Shown one piece after another: positions 1 through 11,774 of a DNA stretch of 64,000 bases. A program made the translations under genes and the position numbers. This DNA comes from Micromonospora sp. C95 (lineage in GTDB: Bacteria > Actinomycetota > Actinomycetes > Mycobacteriales > Micromonosporaceae). The notes beneath the pieces were generated by a model. That model had not been told where the DNA came from and did no database searches. It saw only the letters and a program-made list of their open reading frames with translations. The stretch is from assembly GCF_018070465.1 (NCBI RefSeq), contig NZ_JAGPXT010000002.1, forward strand, positions 124,001 through 188,000. The letters run 5' to 3'. The number at the start of each line of letters is the position of its first letter. The first letter of the stretch is position 1.

Positions 1-394
1 GCCGGGCCGCCTCCGCCATCACCCGCTCTCCCGCCTTGTCCCAGCGGACCACGTCGCGGGGGTTGGTGACCTCGGGGGTGGAGTACTCCGGGTGCGCGTG
101 GTCGACGTAGAGCCGGGCGCCGTTGGTCAGGATCACGTTGGCCAGGCCGAGGTCCTCGTCGGCGAGCGCCTCGGCCGGGTCGTAGGCCGCGCCGGAGTAG
201 GTGAACCCGCGGGCGTCCCGCAGCGGTGACTCCTCCTCGTAGTCCCAGCGGGCCCGGCCGCCGCGGTTCAGCTCCGGTCGGGCGCCGTAGGCGTTGACCA
301 CCTGGGAGGAGGTGACCATCGGGTTGGCGCCGGCCTGACCGGGCACGGAGATGCCGTACTCGACCTCGGTGCCCATGATTCGTCTAACGCTCAT
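1..394 (-). CDS. dop: Dop, Pup deamidase/depupylase (N-terminal 131 residues, cut by window edge)
   Basis: The reverse strand from 394 reads [20 protein letters not shown] and continues open to base 1. This is the start of Dop, which deamidates the C-terminal Gln of Pup and strips Pup from tagged proteins. EVEYG carries the catalytic Glu of the Dop/PafA carboxylate-amine ligase fold. The MGTEVEYGI context and the following N-rich, Arg-rich segment fit Dop rather than the ligase PafA, which begins with a GLENEYG-like motif. An in-frame ATG at 376 is an alternative start. The rest of the gene lies left of the window. The proteasomal ATPase gene arc lies two genes upstream on the same strand, which supports the call. 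Confidence 0.93.
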   Translation of the reverse strand, partial: MSVRRIMGTEVEYGISVPGQAGANPMVTSSQVVNAYGARPELNRGGRARWDYEEESPLRDARGFTYSGAAYDPAEALADEDLGLANVILTNGARLYVDHAHPEYSTPEVTNPRDVVRWDKAGERVMAEAAR

Positions 395-503
395 CGACCT
401 ACCCGCTTCGTTTGCCTGACCGGTCCCCGTCATGTCGAGCGTAGTCGCCACGTCGCCAACCGGGGGCGTGGCGGTCGTGCGGCGTACCGCTGGGTCGCGT
501 CGG

Positions 504-2477
504 TCAGGCCGGGGGTTCGTCGACGAGCATCACCTCGACGGTGGCCCGGTCACGCAGTTCCGGGGCGTCCCGCAGCAGCCTGTTGACCCGGACCTGGGCA
601 CCGTCGGTGGTGACCACCAGCCGGATGTCGCCCAGAGTCCGTTGCAGCATCTGCGAGGTTCGCTCCGGTTCGACGAAGGCCATGTGGTAGATCCCGGCTT
701 CGGTCTGCGCGGTCGTGCCCTGCATGGTGGCAACGCAGATGTTGGCCAGGTAGGCACGGTACGGGCTGCGGTCGAGGATCAGCGTGGTGACGCCGTCGAC
801 CGGTGGATACCGCCGCAGGGCCCGGTCGCACACGACGGGGACGCGCGTGGGCTGGTCGACCTGCTGGTGCGCCCAGCGCTGCGCCCAGGTCGGGTTGTCG
901 ACGACGAGCAGGCTGCGGTGCCAACCGGTGACACCGACGAGCAGCACGGTGGCGGCGACGACGGCGACGGCGGTGAGGCCGGCCGTGGCGGTGCGCAGCG
1001 GGCGGTTGCGACGTGGGATCGGCAGTAGCCGTACCACGGCGGCGGTGCCGGCGATCAGCAGCACCGTGGTGAGGTGGCCGGCCTTGTTGAAGTAGTAGCC
1101 GGGTTCACCGCCGAGGCTGACGCTGGCCTGCCCGATGCCCAGGACGAGGGCGAGGCTGACCAGCAGGATGAACAGCCAGCGTCGCCAGGCCGGGTCGTCG
1201 CGTCCGGACCGTACGGCGTGCACCAGCAGCGCCGGTACGACGAGGGCGCCCAGGCCGCCGAGGGCGAGCCAGGTCTCGGTGAGGTCGGGTCCGACGGTGG
1301 CGGTGAGTGCCTCGGTCTGGTTGGCGCGGAACACGCCGAGCAGGATCGGCACCGGGGTGAGGACGGCGGTGGCCGTGCCGATGGCCAGCACGGCGCGGCG
1401 GGCCCGCAGCACCTCACGACGGCGGGCGAGCAGGGCCCCCAGCACCATGACGGCGGCGGCGGGGAGGAACAGGTAGTAGGTGTAGCCGATGCCGACGAGC
1501 AGGGCACCGAGCAGCAGCAGGTGTTCGCGGAGGGCGGCGACCGGCCGGGCGACGAGCGCTGCGAGGGCGATGGTGAGGGTCAGCCCGAGCGTCTCGGTGG
1601 GGTATCCCGACAGGAGCATGCGGGGCATCTGGCTGCCGAGGACGAGGGCACATACGACGACGGTGAGCACGCTGCGACTGAGCGGGTGCAGCGGCCCGGG
1701 TAGGCGGTGCGCGGCCCAGAGCAGGGTGAGCACGAAGACGCCGAACGTGGCGACGTTCCACCACAGGAACGGCTGCACCGCGCCGGGTCCGGCCGGTGCG
1801 ACGCCGGGCGGGGTGAGGTGGCCGTCGAGCAGGGCGACCAGCAGGTGCCAGCCCTGCGGGTAGTGGACGAGCAGGGAGAGGAGCTGCTCGCGTACGGCGT
1901 CGGGGTCAAGGAAGACGTAGCCGCCGTGTCTGCCGATGACGTCGACGAGGGAGAAGTGCCGGAAGTAGTCCTCGCCCCTGGAGAGGATCGTCAGCCGGCC
2001 GAGGGGATCGTCGGCGCGCAGGACGGGCTGCGCGAGATAGCCGACGAGCGCGGCGGTGCCGAGGACGGGGAACAGGTCGTCCCGGCCGGGTCGGGGCAGG
2101 GTGGGGTGCCGCCCGGTGGCCAGGGCGATGAGGATGAGGACGGTCAGCGCGGTGCCGGCCACCGGGACAGGTGCCATCCCCCAGGGCCAGACGGCGAAGA
2201 GCAGCCCGGCCGCGGTGGTGAGGCCGGCGAGCAGGAGGGTGGCGAGCAGCAGCCGGTCGAGCAGCGTCCGGCCGCCGCGCAGCAGGCTGGCGGTGGCGAG
2301 CAGGACTGCCGGGGGCATTGTCCAGCGGGCGTCGACGGCGGTCGCGGCCAACGGCAGCAGCCAGGCCGCGGGTAGCGCGGCCAGCGCGGTGAGCAGGGGT
2401 CGGCGACGCCACGCGGCGGGGCTGGCGGTCGGACTCGCGGGGAGCGCCGGGGCTTTTTCGCTCTGCTGGGTGGGCAC
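504..2477 (-). CDS. Polytopic membrane protein, GT-C glycosyltransferase-like
   Basis: The protein has 657 residues. A short Pro/Ala-rich cytoplasmic start is followed by about a dozen hydrophobic segments, then a C-terminal soluble region of roughly 130 residues (from about [17 protein letters not shown]). The segment [14 protein letters not shown] after the first helices resembles the acidic first extracytoplasmic loop of GT-C sugar transferases. That would make it an enzyme using a lipid-linked sugar donor in the cell envelope, but no family-specific motif proves it. It sits between arc and dop on the same strand, 128 bp after the arc stop. The arc terminator separates it from arc, so it is probably transcribed on its own or with dop. 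The function is inferred only from topology. Confidence 0.8.
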   Translation of the reverse strand: MPTQQSEKAPALPASPTASPAAWRRRPLLTALAALPAAWLLPLAATAVDARWTMPPAVLLATASLLRGGRTLLDRLLLATLLLAGLTTAAGLLFAVWPWGMAPVPVAGTALTVLILIALATGRHPTLPRPGRDDLFPVLGTAALVGYLAQPVLRADDPLGRLTILSRGEDYFRHFSLVDVIGRHGGYVFLDPDAVREQLLSLLVHYPQGWHLLVALLDGHLTPPGVAPAGPGAVQPFLWWNVATFGVFVLTLLWAAHRLPGPLHPLSRSVLTVVVCALVLGSQMPRMLLSGYPTETLGLTLTIALAALVARPVAALREHLLLLGALLVGIGYTYYLFLPAAAVMVLGALLARRREVLRARRAVLAIGTATAVLTPVPILLGVFRANQTEALTATVGPDLTETWLALGGLGALVVPALLVHAVRSGRDDPAWRRWLFILLVSLALVLGIGQASVSLGGEPGYYFNKAGHLTTVLLIAGTAAVVRLLPIPRRNRPLRTATAGLTAVAVVAATVLLVGVTGWHRSLLVVDNPTWAQRWAHQQVDQPTRVPVVCDRALRRYPPVDGVTTLILDRSPYRAYLANICVATMQGTTAQTEAGIYHMAFVEPERTSQMLQRTLGDIRLVVTTDGAQVRVNRLLRDAPELRDRATVEVMLVDEPPA

Positions 2478-2560
2478 GACTGTCCTTCTCGGATGGGAAG
2501 GTGGCCCCGGAGTCTATCCGCGCGGAGTGGTGCGCGCGCCGCGGGCCGGAGCGCATGCGC

Positions 2561-2591
2561 GGGGCCCGTGACGGGTGGCGTCACGGGCCCC
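2561..2591 (-). terminator. Hairpin after arc
   Basis: A perfect inverted repeat has 13-bp arms (GGGGCCCGTGACG and its complement) around the 5-nt loop GGTGG. It lies 15 bp beyond the arc stop codon and has no T tract, as is usual in high-GC actinobacteria. It probably ends arc transcription before the membrane-protein gene. Confidence 0.75.
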
Positions 2592-2605
2592 GGTGGCGCG
2601 TACGG

Positions 2606-4387
2606 TCAGAGGTACTGACCGGTGTTGCTGGCGGTTTCGATGGAGCGGCCGGCCTCGGTGCCCTTGCCGCCGGAGACGAGCGTGCGGATGTAGACGATCC
2701 GCTCGCCCTTCTTGCCGGAGATGCGGGCCCAGTCGTCCGGGTTCGTGGTGTTGGGCAGGTCCTCGTTCTCGCGGAACTCGTCGACGCAGGCGTCGAGCAG
2801 GTGCTGCAGGCGCAGCCCCTTGCGACCGGAGGTGAGGAACTCCTTGATGGCCATCTTCTTGCCCCGGTCGACGATGTTCTGGATCATCGCGCCGGAGTTG
2901 AAGTCCTTGAAGTACAGGACCTCCTTGTCACCGTTGGCGTAGGTGACCTCCAGGAAGCGGTTCTCCTCCGTCTCCGAGTACATCCGCAGCACCACCGCGT
3001 CGATCATGGCGGCGACGGTGGCCTGGGCGTCGCTGCCGTGCTCGGCCAGGTCGTCGGCGTGCAGCGGCAGGCCGGGGAGGATGTACTTGGAGAAAATGTC
3101 CTTGGCCGCCTCGGCGTCCGGACGCTCGATCTTGATCTTCACGTCGAGTCGTCCCGGCCGCAGGATCGCCGGGTCGATCATGTCTTCCCGGTTGGAGGCG
3201 CCGATGACGATGACGTTCTCCAGCCCTTCGACGCCGTCGATCTCGCTGAGCAACTGCGGCACGATGGTGTTCTCCACGTCGGAGGAGACACCGGAGCCGC
3301 GGGTGCGGAAGACCGAGTCCATCTCGTCGAAGAAAACGATGACCGGCGTGCCTTCACCGGCCTTCTCACGGGCGCGCTGGAAGATCAGCCGGATGTGCCG
3401 CTCGGTCTCGCCGACGTACTTGTTGAGCAGCTCCGGGCCCTTGATGTTGAGGAAGAAGCTGGTGTGCCGCTCCTTACCCTGCCGCTCGGCGATCTTCTTG
3501 GCGAGGGAGTTGGCGACCGCCTTGGCGATGAGGGTCTTACCGCAGCCGGGCGGGCCGTAGAGCAGGATGCCCTTCGGCGGGCGTAGCTGGTGCTCCCGGA
3601 ACAGGTCGGCGTGCAGGAACGGCAGCTCCACCGCGTCGCGGATCTGCTCGATCTGGGAGTGCAGGCCGCCGATGTCGGTGTAGTCGACGTCCGGCACCTC
3701 CTCCAGCACGAGTTCCTCGACCTCGCTCTTGGGAATCCGCTCGTACGCGTACGCCGAGCGAGGTTCGATCATGAGCGAGTCGCCGGCCCGGATCGGACTG
3801 CCGATCAGGGTCTCGGCCAGGTGCACGATGCGTTCCTCGTCGGAGTGCGAGACCACGAGCGCCCGGTCACCCGGCGCGCCTTCGGGACCGGCGAGGATCT
3901 CCTTGAGCATGACCACCTCGCCGACCCGCTCGTAGCCGAACGCGTCGACGATGTTGAGCGCGTCGTTGAGCAGGACCTCCTGGCCGCGCCGCAGCTCGTC
4001 GACGTCGAGCGAGGGCGAGACGGCCACGCGCAGTTTCCGTCCGCCGGTGAAGACGTCGACCGTGCCGTCGTCGTGCCGGGCCAGGAAGACGCCGTAGCCA
4101 CTTGGGGGTTGAGCGAGCCGGTCGATCTCCTCCTTGAGCGTCACGATCTGCGCGCGAGCTTCCTTGAGGGTGCTCACGAGCCGTTCGTTGTTCTCGGTCA
4201 GCCGCGCCAACTGCGCCTGGGTGGCGGCCAGCCGCTCTTCGAGCTGCCGGACGTGTCGGGGGCTCTCGGTCAACTTGCGCCGCACCAGAGCGAGTTCCTC
4301 TTGAAGGAACGCGACCTGCGTGGAGAGATCGTGGGCCTCCTTCTCCCACCGTGCGGCGCGCGAGTCCGCGTCGTCGCTGCGTGCCAC
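2606..4387 (-). CDS. arc: Proteasome-associated AAA ATPase ARC (Mpa)
   Basis: This is the hexameric AAA ATPase that recognises pupylated proteins, unfolds them and feeds them into the 20S proteasome. In 593 residues it shows the full family order: an N-terminal coiled coil (about 10-90) that binds Pup, two OB-fold subdomains (about 95-225), and the AAA module with Walker A GPPGCGKT (278-285), Walker [10 protein letters not shown] (349-357) and Arg fingers in ILRPGRLD. It ends in GQYL, the C-terminal motif that docks on the proteasome alpha ring. I chose the GTG at 4387 ([14 protein letters not shown]) because GGGGAGGTGGG lies just upstream; the longer open frame to 4552 has no family similarity. 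The prcAB genes are not in the window. Confidence 0.96.
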   Translation of the reverse strand: MARSDDADSRAARWEKEAHDLSTQVAFLQEELALVRRKLTESPRHVRQLEERLAATQAQLARLTENNERLVSTLKEARAQIVTLKEEIDRLAQPPSGYGVFLARHDDGTVDVFTGGRKLRVAVSPSLDVDELRRGQEVLLNDALNIVDAFGYERVGEVVMLKEILAGPEGAPGDRALVVSHSDEERIVHLAETLIGSPIRAGDSLMIEPRSAYAYERIPKSEVEELVLEEVPDVDYTDIGGLHSQIEQIRDAVELPFLHADLFREHQLRPPKGILLYGPPGCGKTLIAKAVANSLAKKIAERQGKERHTSFFLNIKGPELLNKYVGETERHIRLIFQRAREKAGEGTPVIVFFDEMDSVFRTRGSGVSSDVENTIVPQLLSEIDGVEGLENVIVIGASNREDMIDPAILRPGRLDVKIKIERPDAEAAKDIFSKYILPGLPLHADDLAEHGSDAQATVAAMIDAVVLRMYSETEENRFLEVTYANGDKEVLYFKDFNSGAMIQNIVDRGKKMAIKEFLTSGRKGLRLQHLLDACVDEFRENEDLPNTTNPDDWARISGKKGERIVYIRTLVSGGKGTEAGRSIETASNTGQYL

Positions 4388-4550
4388 GTCCCACCTCCCC
4401 GGGGGGCTTGAACGTTCTGACCTAACACTAGCCGCTATGAGCCCGATTCGGTCCTCCGCAACGCGCCCGTCACCGAAGCTTGATCGCCAAGGGTGGGTCG
4501 ACGGACGGGTACGGGCATTCGGGTACCGTCGAGGGGTGGGACGGGAGAAC

Positions 4551-4859
4551 ATGGGGGGTGCACCGGTGGCCGAGGTCGCGACCGATCAGCTGCAGGTCTG
4601 GGTCGACCAGGACCTGTGCACGGGCGACGGGCTGTGCGTGCAGTACGCGCCAGAGGTCTTCGAGTTCGACGTCGACGGGTTGGCCTACGTCAAGGGGCCC
4701 GACGGTGAGCTGGTGCAGGCACCGGGCGGCCGGGTCGACGTGCCGGAGCACCTGCGCCTCGAGGTGATCGACTCGGCGAAGGAGTGCCCGGGCGAGTGCA
4801 TCCACGTGGTCCGCGGCAGCGACGGCGTCGAGGTCGCCGGCCCGGAGGCCGACGCCTGA
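4551..4859 (+). CDS. Small acidic ferredoxin
   Basis: About 102 residues, very acidic. It contains the cluster-binding pattern [20 protein letters not shown] (C-x5-C) and a distal [10 protein letters not shown] (C-x3-C followed by I), as in single-cluster [3Fe-4S]/[4Fe-4S] actinobacterial ferredoxins. Proteins of this type carry electrons to cytochromes P450 or other oxidoreductases, but no partner gene is next to it. It is divergent from arc, and the same pairing is common beside actinobacterial arc genes. The start is either ATG 4551, after GGGAG, or GTG 4566 ([12 protein letters not shown]). The second gives a more usual ferredoxin N-terminus. Confidence 0.85.
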   Translation: MGGAPVAEVATDQLQVWVDQDLCTGDGLCVQYAPEVFEFDVDGLAYVKGPDGELVQAPGGRVDVPEHLRLEVIDSAKECPGECIHVVRGSDGVEVAGPEADA

Positions 4860-4871
4860 CCGTACCGCCCA

Positions 4872-5444
4872 CTACAGCAGCGGGCGGCCGACCACCGACG
4901 CGACCAGCCGGGCGAACTCCTCCAACCGGGCGATCTGCCCGGCCCCACCGTCGTCGAGTGTCTTACCGAAGCGCAGCGCGTCGTGGCGCGGCCCGCCGAC
5001 GTTCTCCTCGCTCGGCGGCGACTCGTCCAGCGAGGTCAGCAGCAGGTAGACGTCGATGCTGTCGACGCGGATCTCGCCGTTGTCGTGGCGGAACAGCCGG
5101 CGTCGGCAGCCGACCTCGGTGACCGAGGAAACCGGCACCACCCGCAGCGAGGAGGTCATCGAGCCCGGTGGTCCCTCCCCGGGCGGCACGTCCTCGCCGT
5201 GCCAGAGCACCAGGCGGCTGCCGTCGCAGACGACGACCTCCTGCCACACGCCGTTCACCTCGTTGACGAAGCGCTCCAGGGTGAAGCCGAGCACCTTCGC
5301 CCCGCGCAGTACCCCGCCGAGCGCCTCCAGGGCGACGTCGGGGTCACGCAGGTAGGCGCGCGCCGCCGATTCGAGGTCGGTGTACGGCGACCAGTCGGGA
5401 AAGACCGCCGGCAGGTCGCCGCCGCCGAAGCCGGGACGACTCAT
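4872..5444 (-). CDS. Conserved actinobacterial protein of unknown function
   Basis: 190 residues, soluble, with no signal peptide or membrane segment. It has a conserved-looking core (SAARAYLRDPDVALEALGG, then WQEVVVCDGSRLVLWHGED) and a C-terminal helix ending GRPLL. I recognise it only as the unknown protein that often sits between the arc-linked ferredoxin and trmI in actinobacteria. ATG 5444 is preceded by GGAGGG at good spacing. It converges on the ferredoxin gene with 12 bp between the stops and is followed upstream by trmI on the same strand. No enzymatic motif is evident. Confidence 0.8.
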   Translation of the reverse strand: MSRPGFGGGDLPAVFPDWSPYTDLESAARAYLRDPDVALEALGGVLRGAKVLGFTLERFVNEVNGVWQEVVVCDGSRLVLWHGEDVPPGEGPPGSMTSSLRVVPVSSVTEVGCRRRLFRHDNGEIRVDSIDVYLLLTSLDESPPSEENVGGPRHDALRFGKTLDDGGAGQIARLEEFARLVASVVGRPLL

Positions 5445-5540
5445 GCCCGCCCTCCGCTGCGCTGCGGGCCGACATGAGGCACCAGGACGCAGAGTTGACG
5501 ATTCGCTCGCTGACGCTCACTCATCGGATCACCTCCGCCG

Positions 5541-7733
<2,193 letters not shown>

Positions 7734-7806
7734 CTACGCGGCAGGAGATCACGTACCGGAGCGGCGGCGGTCGGCCTGTCATACCGGTGGCCTAACCTCT
7801 GCGGGC

Positions 7807-8721
7807 ATGACGGCGGATCCGGTGATCACTCAGCAGGCCCCGACCCCGACGGAGCTGCCGGCGACGGTGCGGGCCTCGCTGTCGCCGTCGCGGGCGGCGG
7901 ATTTCAAGACCTGCCCACTGCTCTACCGGTTCCGCAGCATCGACCGGCTACCGGAGCGGCCCAGCGTGGAGCAGGCTCGGGGCACGCTCGTGCACGCGGT
8001 GCTGGAGCGGTTGTTCGACCTGCCGCCGGCCGACCGCACCCCGGCATCCGCCGGTGATCTCGTGCCCGGCCAGTGGGACCACCTGGTCACCGAGCAGCCG
8101 GAGTTGGCCGGGTTGTTTCCCGACGACGATCCGTCGGCCGTGACGGAGTTCCTCCGCTCGGCGTCGGCCCTGCTGGGTGGCTACTTCGCGGTGGAGGATC
8201 CGCGCCGGCTGGAGCCGGCCGAGCGGGAGAGTCTGATCTCCGCCGTGGTCGACGACGAGCTGCTGATCCGCGGCTACCTCGACCGGCTCGACGTGGCTGC
8301 CGACGGCGCGCTGCGGGTGGTGGACTACAAGACCGGCGGTGCCCCACGGGAGGCGTTCGAGGCGCGGGCCCTGTTCCAGCTGAAGTTCTACGCCCTGGTG
8401 CTGTGGCGCACCCGTGGCGTGGTGCCCCGGGTGCTGCGCCTGCTCTACCTCAAGGACGCCGAGGTGTGCGACTACGCCCCCGACGCCGAGGAACTGGTGC
8501 GCTTCGAGCGGACGGTGGTGGCATTGTGGCGGGCGATCGAGCGGGCCACCGCCGCCCGGGATTTCCGGCCCCGACCGAGCCGGCTCTGCGACTGGTGCAG
8601 TCACCAGGCCCACTGCCCCAGCTTCGGGGGCACTCCGCCGCCGTTCCCGGAGTCGACGGCGACGCCTGGTCCGATGCGTGACGCACGGTCCTCCCCCACG
8701 CCACCCGGTGCCGACGAGTAG
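7807..8721 (+). CDS. RecB/Cas4-family PD-(D/E)XK nuclease with Fe-S cysteines
   Basis: 304 residues. The nuclease core is visible as GTLVHAVLE (His63), GYLDRLDVAADG (Asp162) and VVDYKTGG (Asp173, Lys175), the D-(D/E)xK triad. Four cysteines, Cys36 in KTCPLLYRFR and Cys261, Cys264 and Cys270 in CDWCSHQAHCPSF, are arranged as the iron-sulfur staple of Cas4/AddB-type nucleases. The gene stands alone, without cas genes, so a role in DNA repair or recombination is more likely than CRISPR adaptation. It is divergent from the M50 protease gene. The ATG at 7807 gives a full domain. Confidence 0.9.
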   Translation: MTADPVITQQAPTPTELPATVRASLSPSRAADFKTCPLLYRFRSIDRLPERPSVEQARGTLVHAVLERLFDLPPADRTPASAGDLVPGQWDHLVTEQPELAGLFPDDDPSAVTEFLRSASALLGGYFAVEDPRRLEPAERESLISAVVDDELLIRGYLDRLDVAADGALRVVDYKTGGAPREAFEARALFQLKFYALVLWRTRGVVPRVLRLLYLKDAEVCDYAPDAEELVRFERTVVALWRAIERATAARDFRPRPSRLCDWCSHQAHCPSFGGTPPPFPESTATPGPMRDARSSPTPPGADE

Positions 8722-8800
8722 CCGCTCTCCTTCCCGGGGATGAGGGACGAGTCACCACGCAAGACGATCTTTCGGCGGCCTGGGCGGTTAGCGTCGAGGC

Positions 8801-9997
8801 GTGGGCAACACCCTGAGGCAGTGGCTGCGGCGGAATCCAGTGGGCGGCGACGCGCTGCTGGCCGTCGGCCTGGTCCTGGTGGAGGTCGTGTTCACCCTGC
8901 TGGCGCCTCGGGAGCTGTGGCCGCGACCGCTGCCGGCAGCGTTCGGTTGGAGTGTGTTGTGTGCGGTGCCGGTCGTGCTGCGCCGGGTGGCGCCGTGGCC
9001 GGCGCTGTTGGTCGCGTTGGCGACGCTGCTGCCGTCCTTCGTCATCGAGGTGGCGCCGGCGACGCAGAGTCTCGCCTTCGTGGTGCTCACCTACACGATG
9101 GCGGCCTACTTTCCGGTGCGTCCGGCGCTGGCGGCGGCGGTGGTGCTGTGGCTTCCGGTGGCGGTGGTGAACGCCCTGATGCCGCCGGAGGGTGTTCCGC
9201 AGGTCAGTTCGGCGTTCCTGATCGCCAACAGCATCCTGGTGGGGATCGTGTCGTTCTCGGTGGGGCGCACGGTGCACGCGCGGCGCTCCTCGACCGAGGC
9301 GCTGCGGGAGCGGGCCCGGGTCGCCGAGGCGAACCAGCGGGCGTTGGCCGAGCAGGCGGTCGCGGACGAGCGGCGCCGGATCGCCCGGGAGTTGCACGAC
9401 GTGGTGGCCCACCACGTGAGCGTGATGGGGGTGCTGGCGACCGGGGTGCGACGGGTGCTGCGCCGCGACCCGGAGGGTGCCGACGAGGCGATGGCCACGA
9501 TCGAGGAGACCAGCCGGGCGACCCTGCGGGAGCTACGCCGGCTGCTCGACGTGCTGCGTACCGAGGCCGAGCCGGCGGCGGAGTTGGCACCGCAGCCAGG
9601 TCTGGCCGGTATCGAGGCGCTCACCGATCAGGTCCGGGAGGCCGGGTTGCCGGTGACGTTGACGGTGACCGGACAGCCGGGGCAACTGGAGGAGGGGGTG
9701 GCGCTGACGGTCTACCGGATCGTGCAGGAGGCGCTGACGAACGCCCTCAAGCATGCTGGGACGGCGACCGCGCAGGTGCGGGTGGGCCTCGGTGGCGACG
9801 CGGTGGAGGTCGAGGTCACCGACACCGGTCGGGGGCCGTCACCGGACACCGATCGGATCGGGCACGGCCTGGTCGGGATGCGGGAACGGGTCGGCCTCTA
9901 CGGTGGGATCCTGCGCACCGGCGCGCGAAGCGGCGGCGGCTACCGGGTGTACGCCCGGATTCCGGTCGAGCCGCTACCCGAGGCGAGCCGTCGGTGA
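8801..9997 (+). CDS. Sensor histidine kinase, NarL/DesK type
   Basis: 398 residues. Five or so hydrophobic helices occupy residues 15-155 with very short loops, so any signal is probably sensed in or at the membrane. The dimerisation/phosphoacceptor (HisKA_3) box is ADERRRIARELHDVVAHH with His199, and the ATPase part contains VYRIVQEALTNALKHAG and DTGRGPSPD...GHGLVGMRERVGLYGG. The start codon is GTG. The response regulator begins 40 bp downstream on the same strand and is its obvious partner. Confidence 0.94.
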   Translation: MGNTLRQWLRRNPVGGDALLAVGLVLVEVVFTLLAPRELWPRPLPAAFGWSVLCAVPVVLRRVAPWPALLVALATLLPSFVIEVAPATQSLAFVVLTYTMAAYFPVRPALAAAVVLWLPVAVVNALMPPEGVPQVSSAFLIANSILVGIVSFSVGRTVHARRSSTEALRERARVAEANQRALAEQAVADERRRIARELHDVVAHHVSVMGVLATGVRRVLRRDPEGADEAMATIEETSRATLRELRRLLDVLRTEAEPAAELAPQPGLAGIEALTDQVREAGLPVTLTVTGQPGQLEEGVALTVYRIVQEALTNALKHAGTATAQVRVGLGGDAVEVEVTDTGRGPSPDTDRIGHGLVGMRERVGLYGGILRTGARSGGGYRVYARIPVEPLPEASRR

Positions 9998-10037
9998 GGC
10001 GGGCCTGGTGAGCGGTGCAGCAGACAGGGAGGACCAG

Positions 10038-10724
10038 ATGGCCGATGCGACGGGACGTGCCCGACCGGTGCGGATCCTGCTCGCCGACGACCAGCCGCTG
10101 CTGCGTACGGGCTTCCGGATGGTCCTCGGCGCGGAGGCCGACCTGGACATCGTCGCGGAGGCCGGCGACGGGGTGGAGGCGGTGGAGCTGTCCCGTCGGT
10201 TGCTGCCGGACGTGGTGCTGATGGACATCAGGATGCCGAGGATGGACGGGGTGAGCGCCACCAGGGCGATCGTGGACGCCCGGTTGCCGGTAAGGGTGCT
10301 CATCCTGACCACCTTCGACCTGGACGAGTACGTGGTCGGGGCGCTGCGGGCCGGGGCGAGCGGCTTCCTGGCCAAGGACGTGCCGGCCGAGGACCTGGTC
10401 ACCGCGATCCACACGGTGGCCGCCGGTGACGCGGTGGTGGCACCGCGGATCCTGCGTCGGCTGCTGGACCGGTTCGCCGACATACTGCCGGACCCGTCCG
10501 CGACGCCGCCGAAGGCGTTGGGCGCGCTCACCGAGCGGGAGCGGGAGGTGCTCGTGCAGGTCGCCCGCGGCTTGTCGAACGCCGAGATCGCCCGGGCGCT
10601 TTCGGTGAGCGAGACCACCATCAAGACGCACGTCGGACACGTGTTGACCAAGCTCGGGTTGCGCGACCGGGTGCAGGCCGTGGTGCTGGCGTACGAGTCG
10701 GGTCTGGTCCGACCTGGGGGTTAA
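10038..10724 (+). CDS. NarL-family response regulator
   Basis: 228 residues: a receiver domain with the acidic pair in ADDQ, phosphoacceptor Asp63 in VVLMDIRMPRMDG and Lys in FLAKD, then a LuxR-type helix-turn-helix (LTEREREVLVQVARGLSNAE and SETTIKTHVGHVLTKL). The ATG at 10038 is preceded by AGGGAGG five bases away; an in-frame GTG at 10008 has no such site. It lies directly after the kinase at 8801-9997 and ahead of the ABC transporter operon at 11007, whose expression it may control. That link is inferred from position only. Confidence 0.93.
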   Translation: MADATGRARPVRILLADDQPLLRTGFRMVLGAEADLDIVAEAGDGVEAVELSRRLLPDVVLMDIRMPRMDGVSATRAIVDARLPVRVLILTTFDLDEYVVGALRAGASGFLAKDVPAEDLVTAIHTVAAGDAVVAPRILRRLLDRFADILPDPSATPPKALGALTEREREVLVQVARGLSNAEIARALSVSETTIKTHVGHVLTKLGLRDRVQAVVLAYESGLVRPGG

Positions 10725-11006
10725 CGCGGGCGTTGCATCCGTCACCTACCGTGACGGCCTGCGGTGGAAATCGGTTGACCCTCACGCGACGGCAACGTCC
10801 AGGATGACCGTGACCGCCGCCGGCAGATGAGCGACAGCTGCCGGAGTCGGGGACAAACCCTGACTCCGGTTGGGGGGTACCCGCAGCCGGAAATCCGCTC
10901 CGCCTCCGCCCGGAGTCGGACGGATCCGCGGTGGGCAGCACAGATGATTGACTCGCACCGGTCCAGCGGGGGCGGTGCGAGCTGACGCGACGGAGAGGTA
11001 CGTGAC
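10725..11006. promoter_or_regulatory. Intergenic region before the ABC operon, with repeated CCGGAGTCGG
   Basis: No gene is visible. CCGGAGTCGG occurs at 10841-10850 and again at 10910-10919, and the first copy forms an inverted repeat with GACTCCGG at 10862-10869. The spacing and position upstream of the ABC transporter start (GTG 11007) suit a regulator-binding site, for example for the adjacent response regulator. This is inference from pattern alone. Confidence 0.35.
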
Positions 11007-11774
11007 GTGACCGCTACCACAGGCCAGTCGGCATCGGCCGCAGCCCGGGCGAGCGACGTGTGGAAGGTGTACGGCAGCGGCGAGGCACAGGTCATCGCCC
11101 TGCGGGGGGTCAGCGCGGAGTTCGAGCGCGGACGGTTCACGGCGATCATGGGCCCGTCGGGCTCAGGTAAGTCGACGTTGATGCACTGCCTGGCCGGGTT
11201 GGACTCGGTGACCCGGGGGACGGTGGCGATCGGCGAGACCACCGTCACCGGGCTCGGTGACGCGGGGCTGACGAAGCTGCGTCGCGACAAGGTCGGCTTC
11301 ATCTTCCAGCAGTTCAACCTGCTGCCGACGTTGACCGCCAAGGAGAACATCCTGCTTCCGCTGTCGATCGCCGGCCGGAAGCCGGACCCGGCCTGGTTCG
11401 ACGTCGTGATCGACACGGTGGGCCTGCGGGACCGGTTGGGTCACCGGCCGGCGCAGTTGTCCGGCGGCCAGCAGCAGCGGGTGGCCTGCGCCCGGGCCCT
11501 GGTGGCCCGCCCCGAGGTGATCTTCGCGGACGAGCCGACCGGCAACCTCGACTCGCGCTCCGGCGCGGAGGTGCTGAACTTCCTGCGCGACTCGGTACGC
11601 CAGCACGGGCAGACCATCGTGATGGTGACCCACGACCCGACGGCCGCCGCGTACGCCGACCGGGTGGTGTTCCTCGCCGACGGGCAGATCGTCTCGGAGC
11701 TGATCGAGCCGACCGCGGACACGGTGCTGGACACGATGAAGAAGCTGGACACGCCCGCCGAGGTGGCCGGCTGA
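11007..11774 (+). CDS. ABC transporter ATP-binding protein, MacB/LolD type
   Basis: 255 residues. It contains Walker A GPSGSGKS (near residue 51), the Q loop IFQQFNLLPTLTAKENILLP, the ABC signature LSGGQQQRVACARAL, Walker B PEVIFADEPTGNLDS and the switch His in VTHDPTAAAYADR. DEPTGNLDS and the long Q-loop segment are typical of ATPases that pair with FtsX-like mechanotransmission permeases rather than classical importers. The GTG start has AGAGG upstream. Its TGA stop shares a base with the ATG of the next gene, so ATPase and permease are co-translated. Confidence 0.95.
   Translation: MTATTGQSASAAARASDVWKVYGSGEAQVIALRGVSAEFERGRFTAIMGPSGSGKSTLMHCLAGLDSVTRGTVAIGETTVTGLGDAGLTKLRRDKVGFIFQQFNLLPTLTAKENILLPLSIAGRKPDPAWFDVVIDTVGLRDRLGHRPAQLSGGQQQRVACARALVARPEVIFADEPTGNLDSRSGAEVLNFLRDSVRQHGQTIVMVTHDPTAAAYADRVVFLADGQIVSELIEPTADTVLDTMKKLDTPAEVAG

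Noticed and set aside
7807-8721. Cas4 of a CRISPR locus
   Set aside because: No other cas genes or repeats in the window; RecB-like Fe-S nucleases occur alone in actinobacteria.
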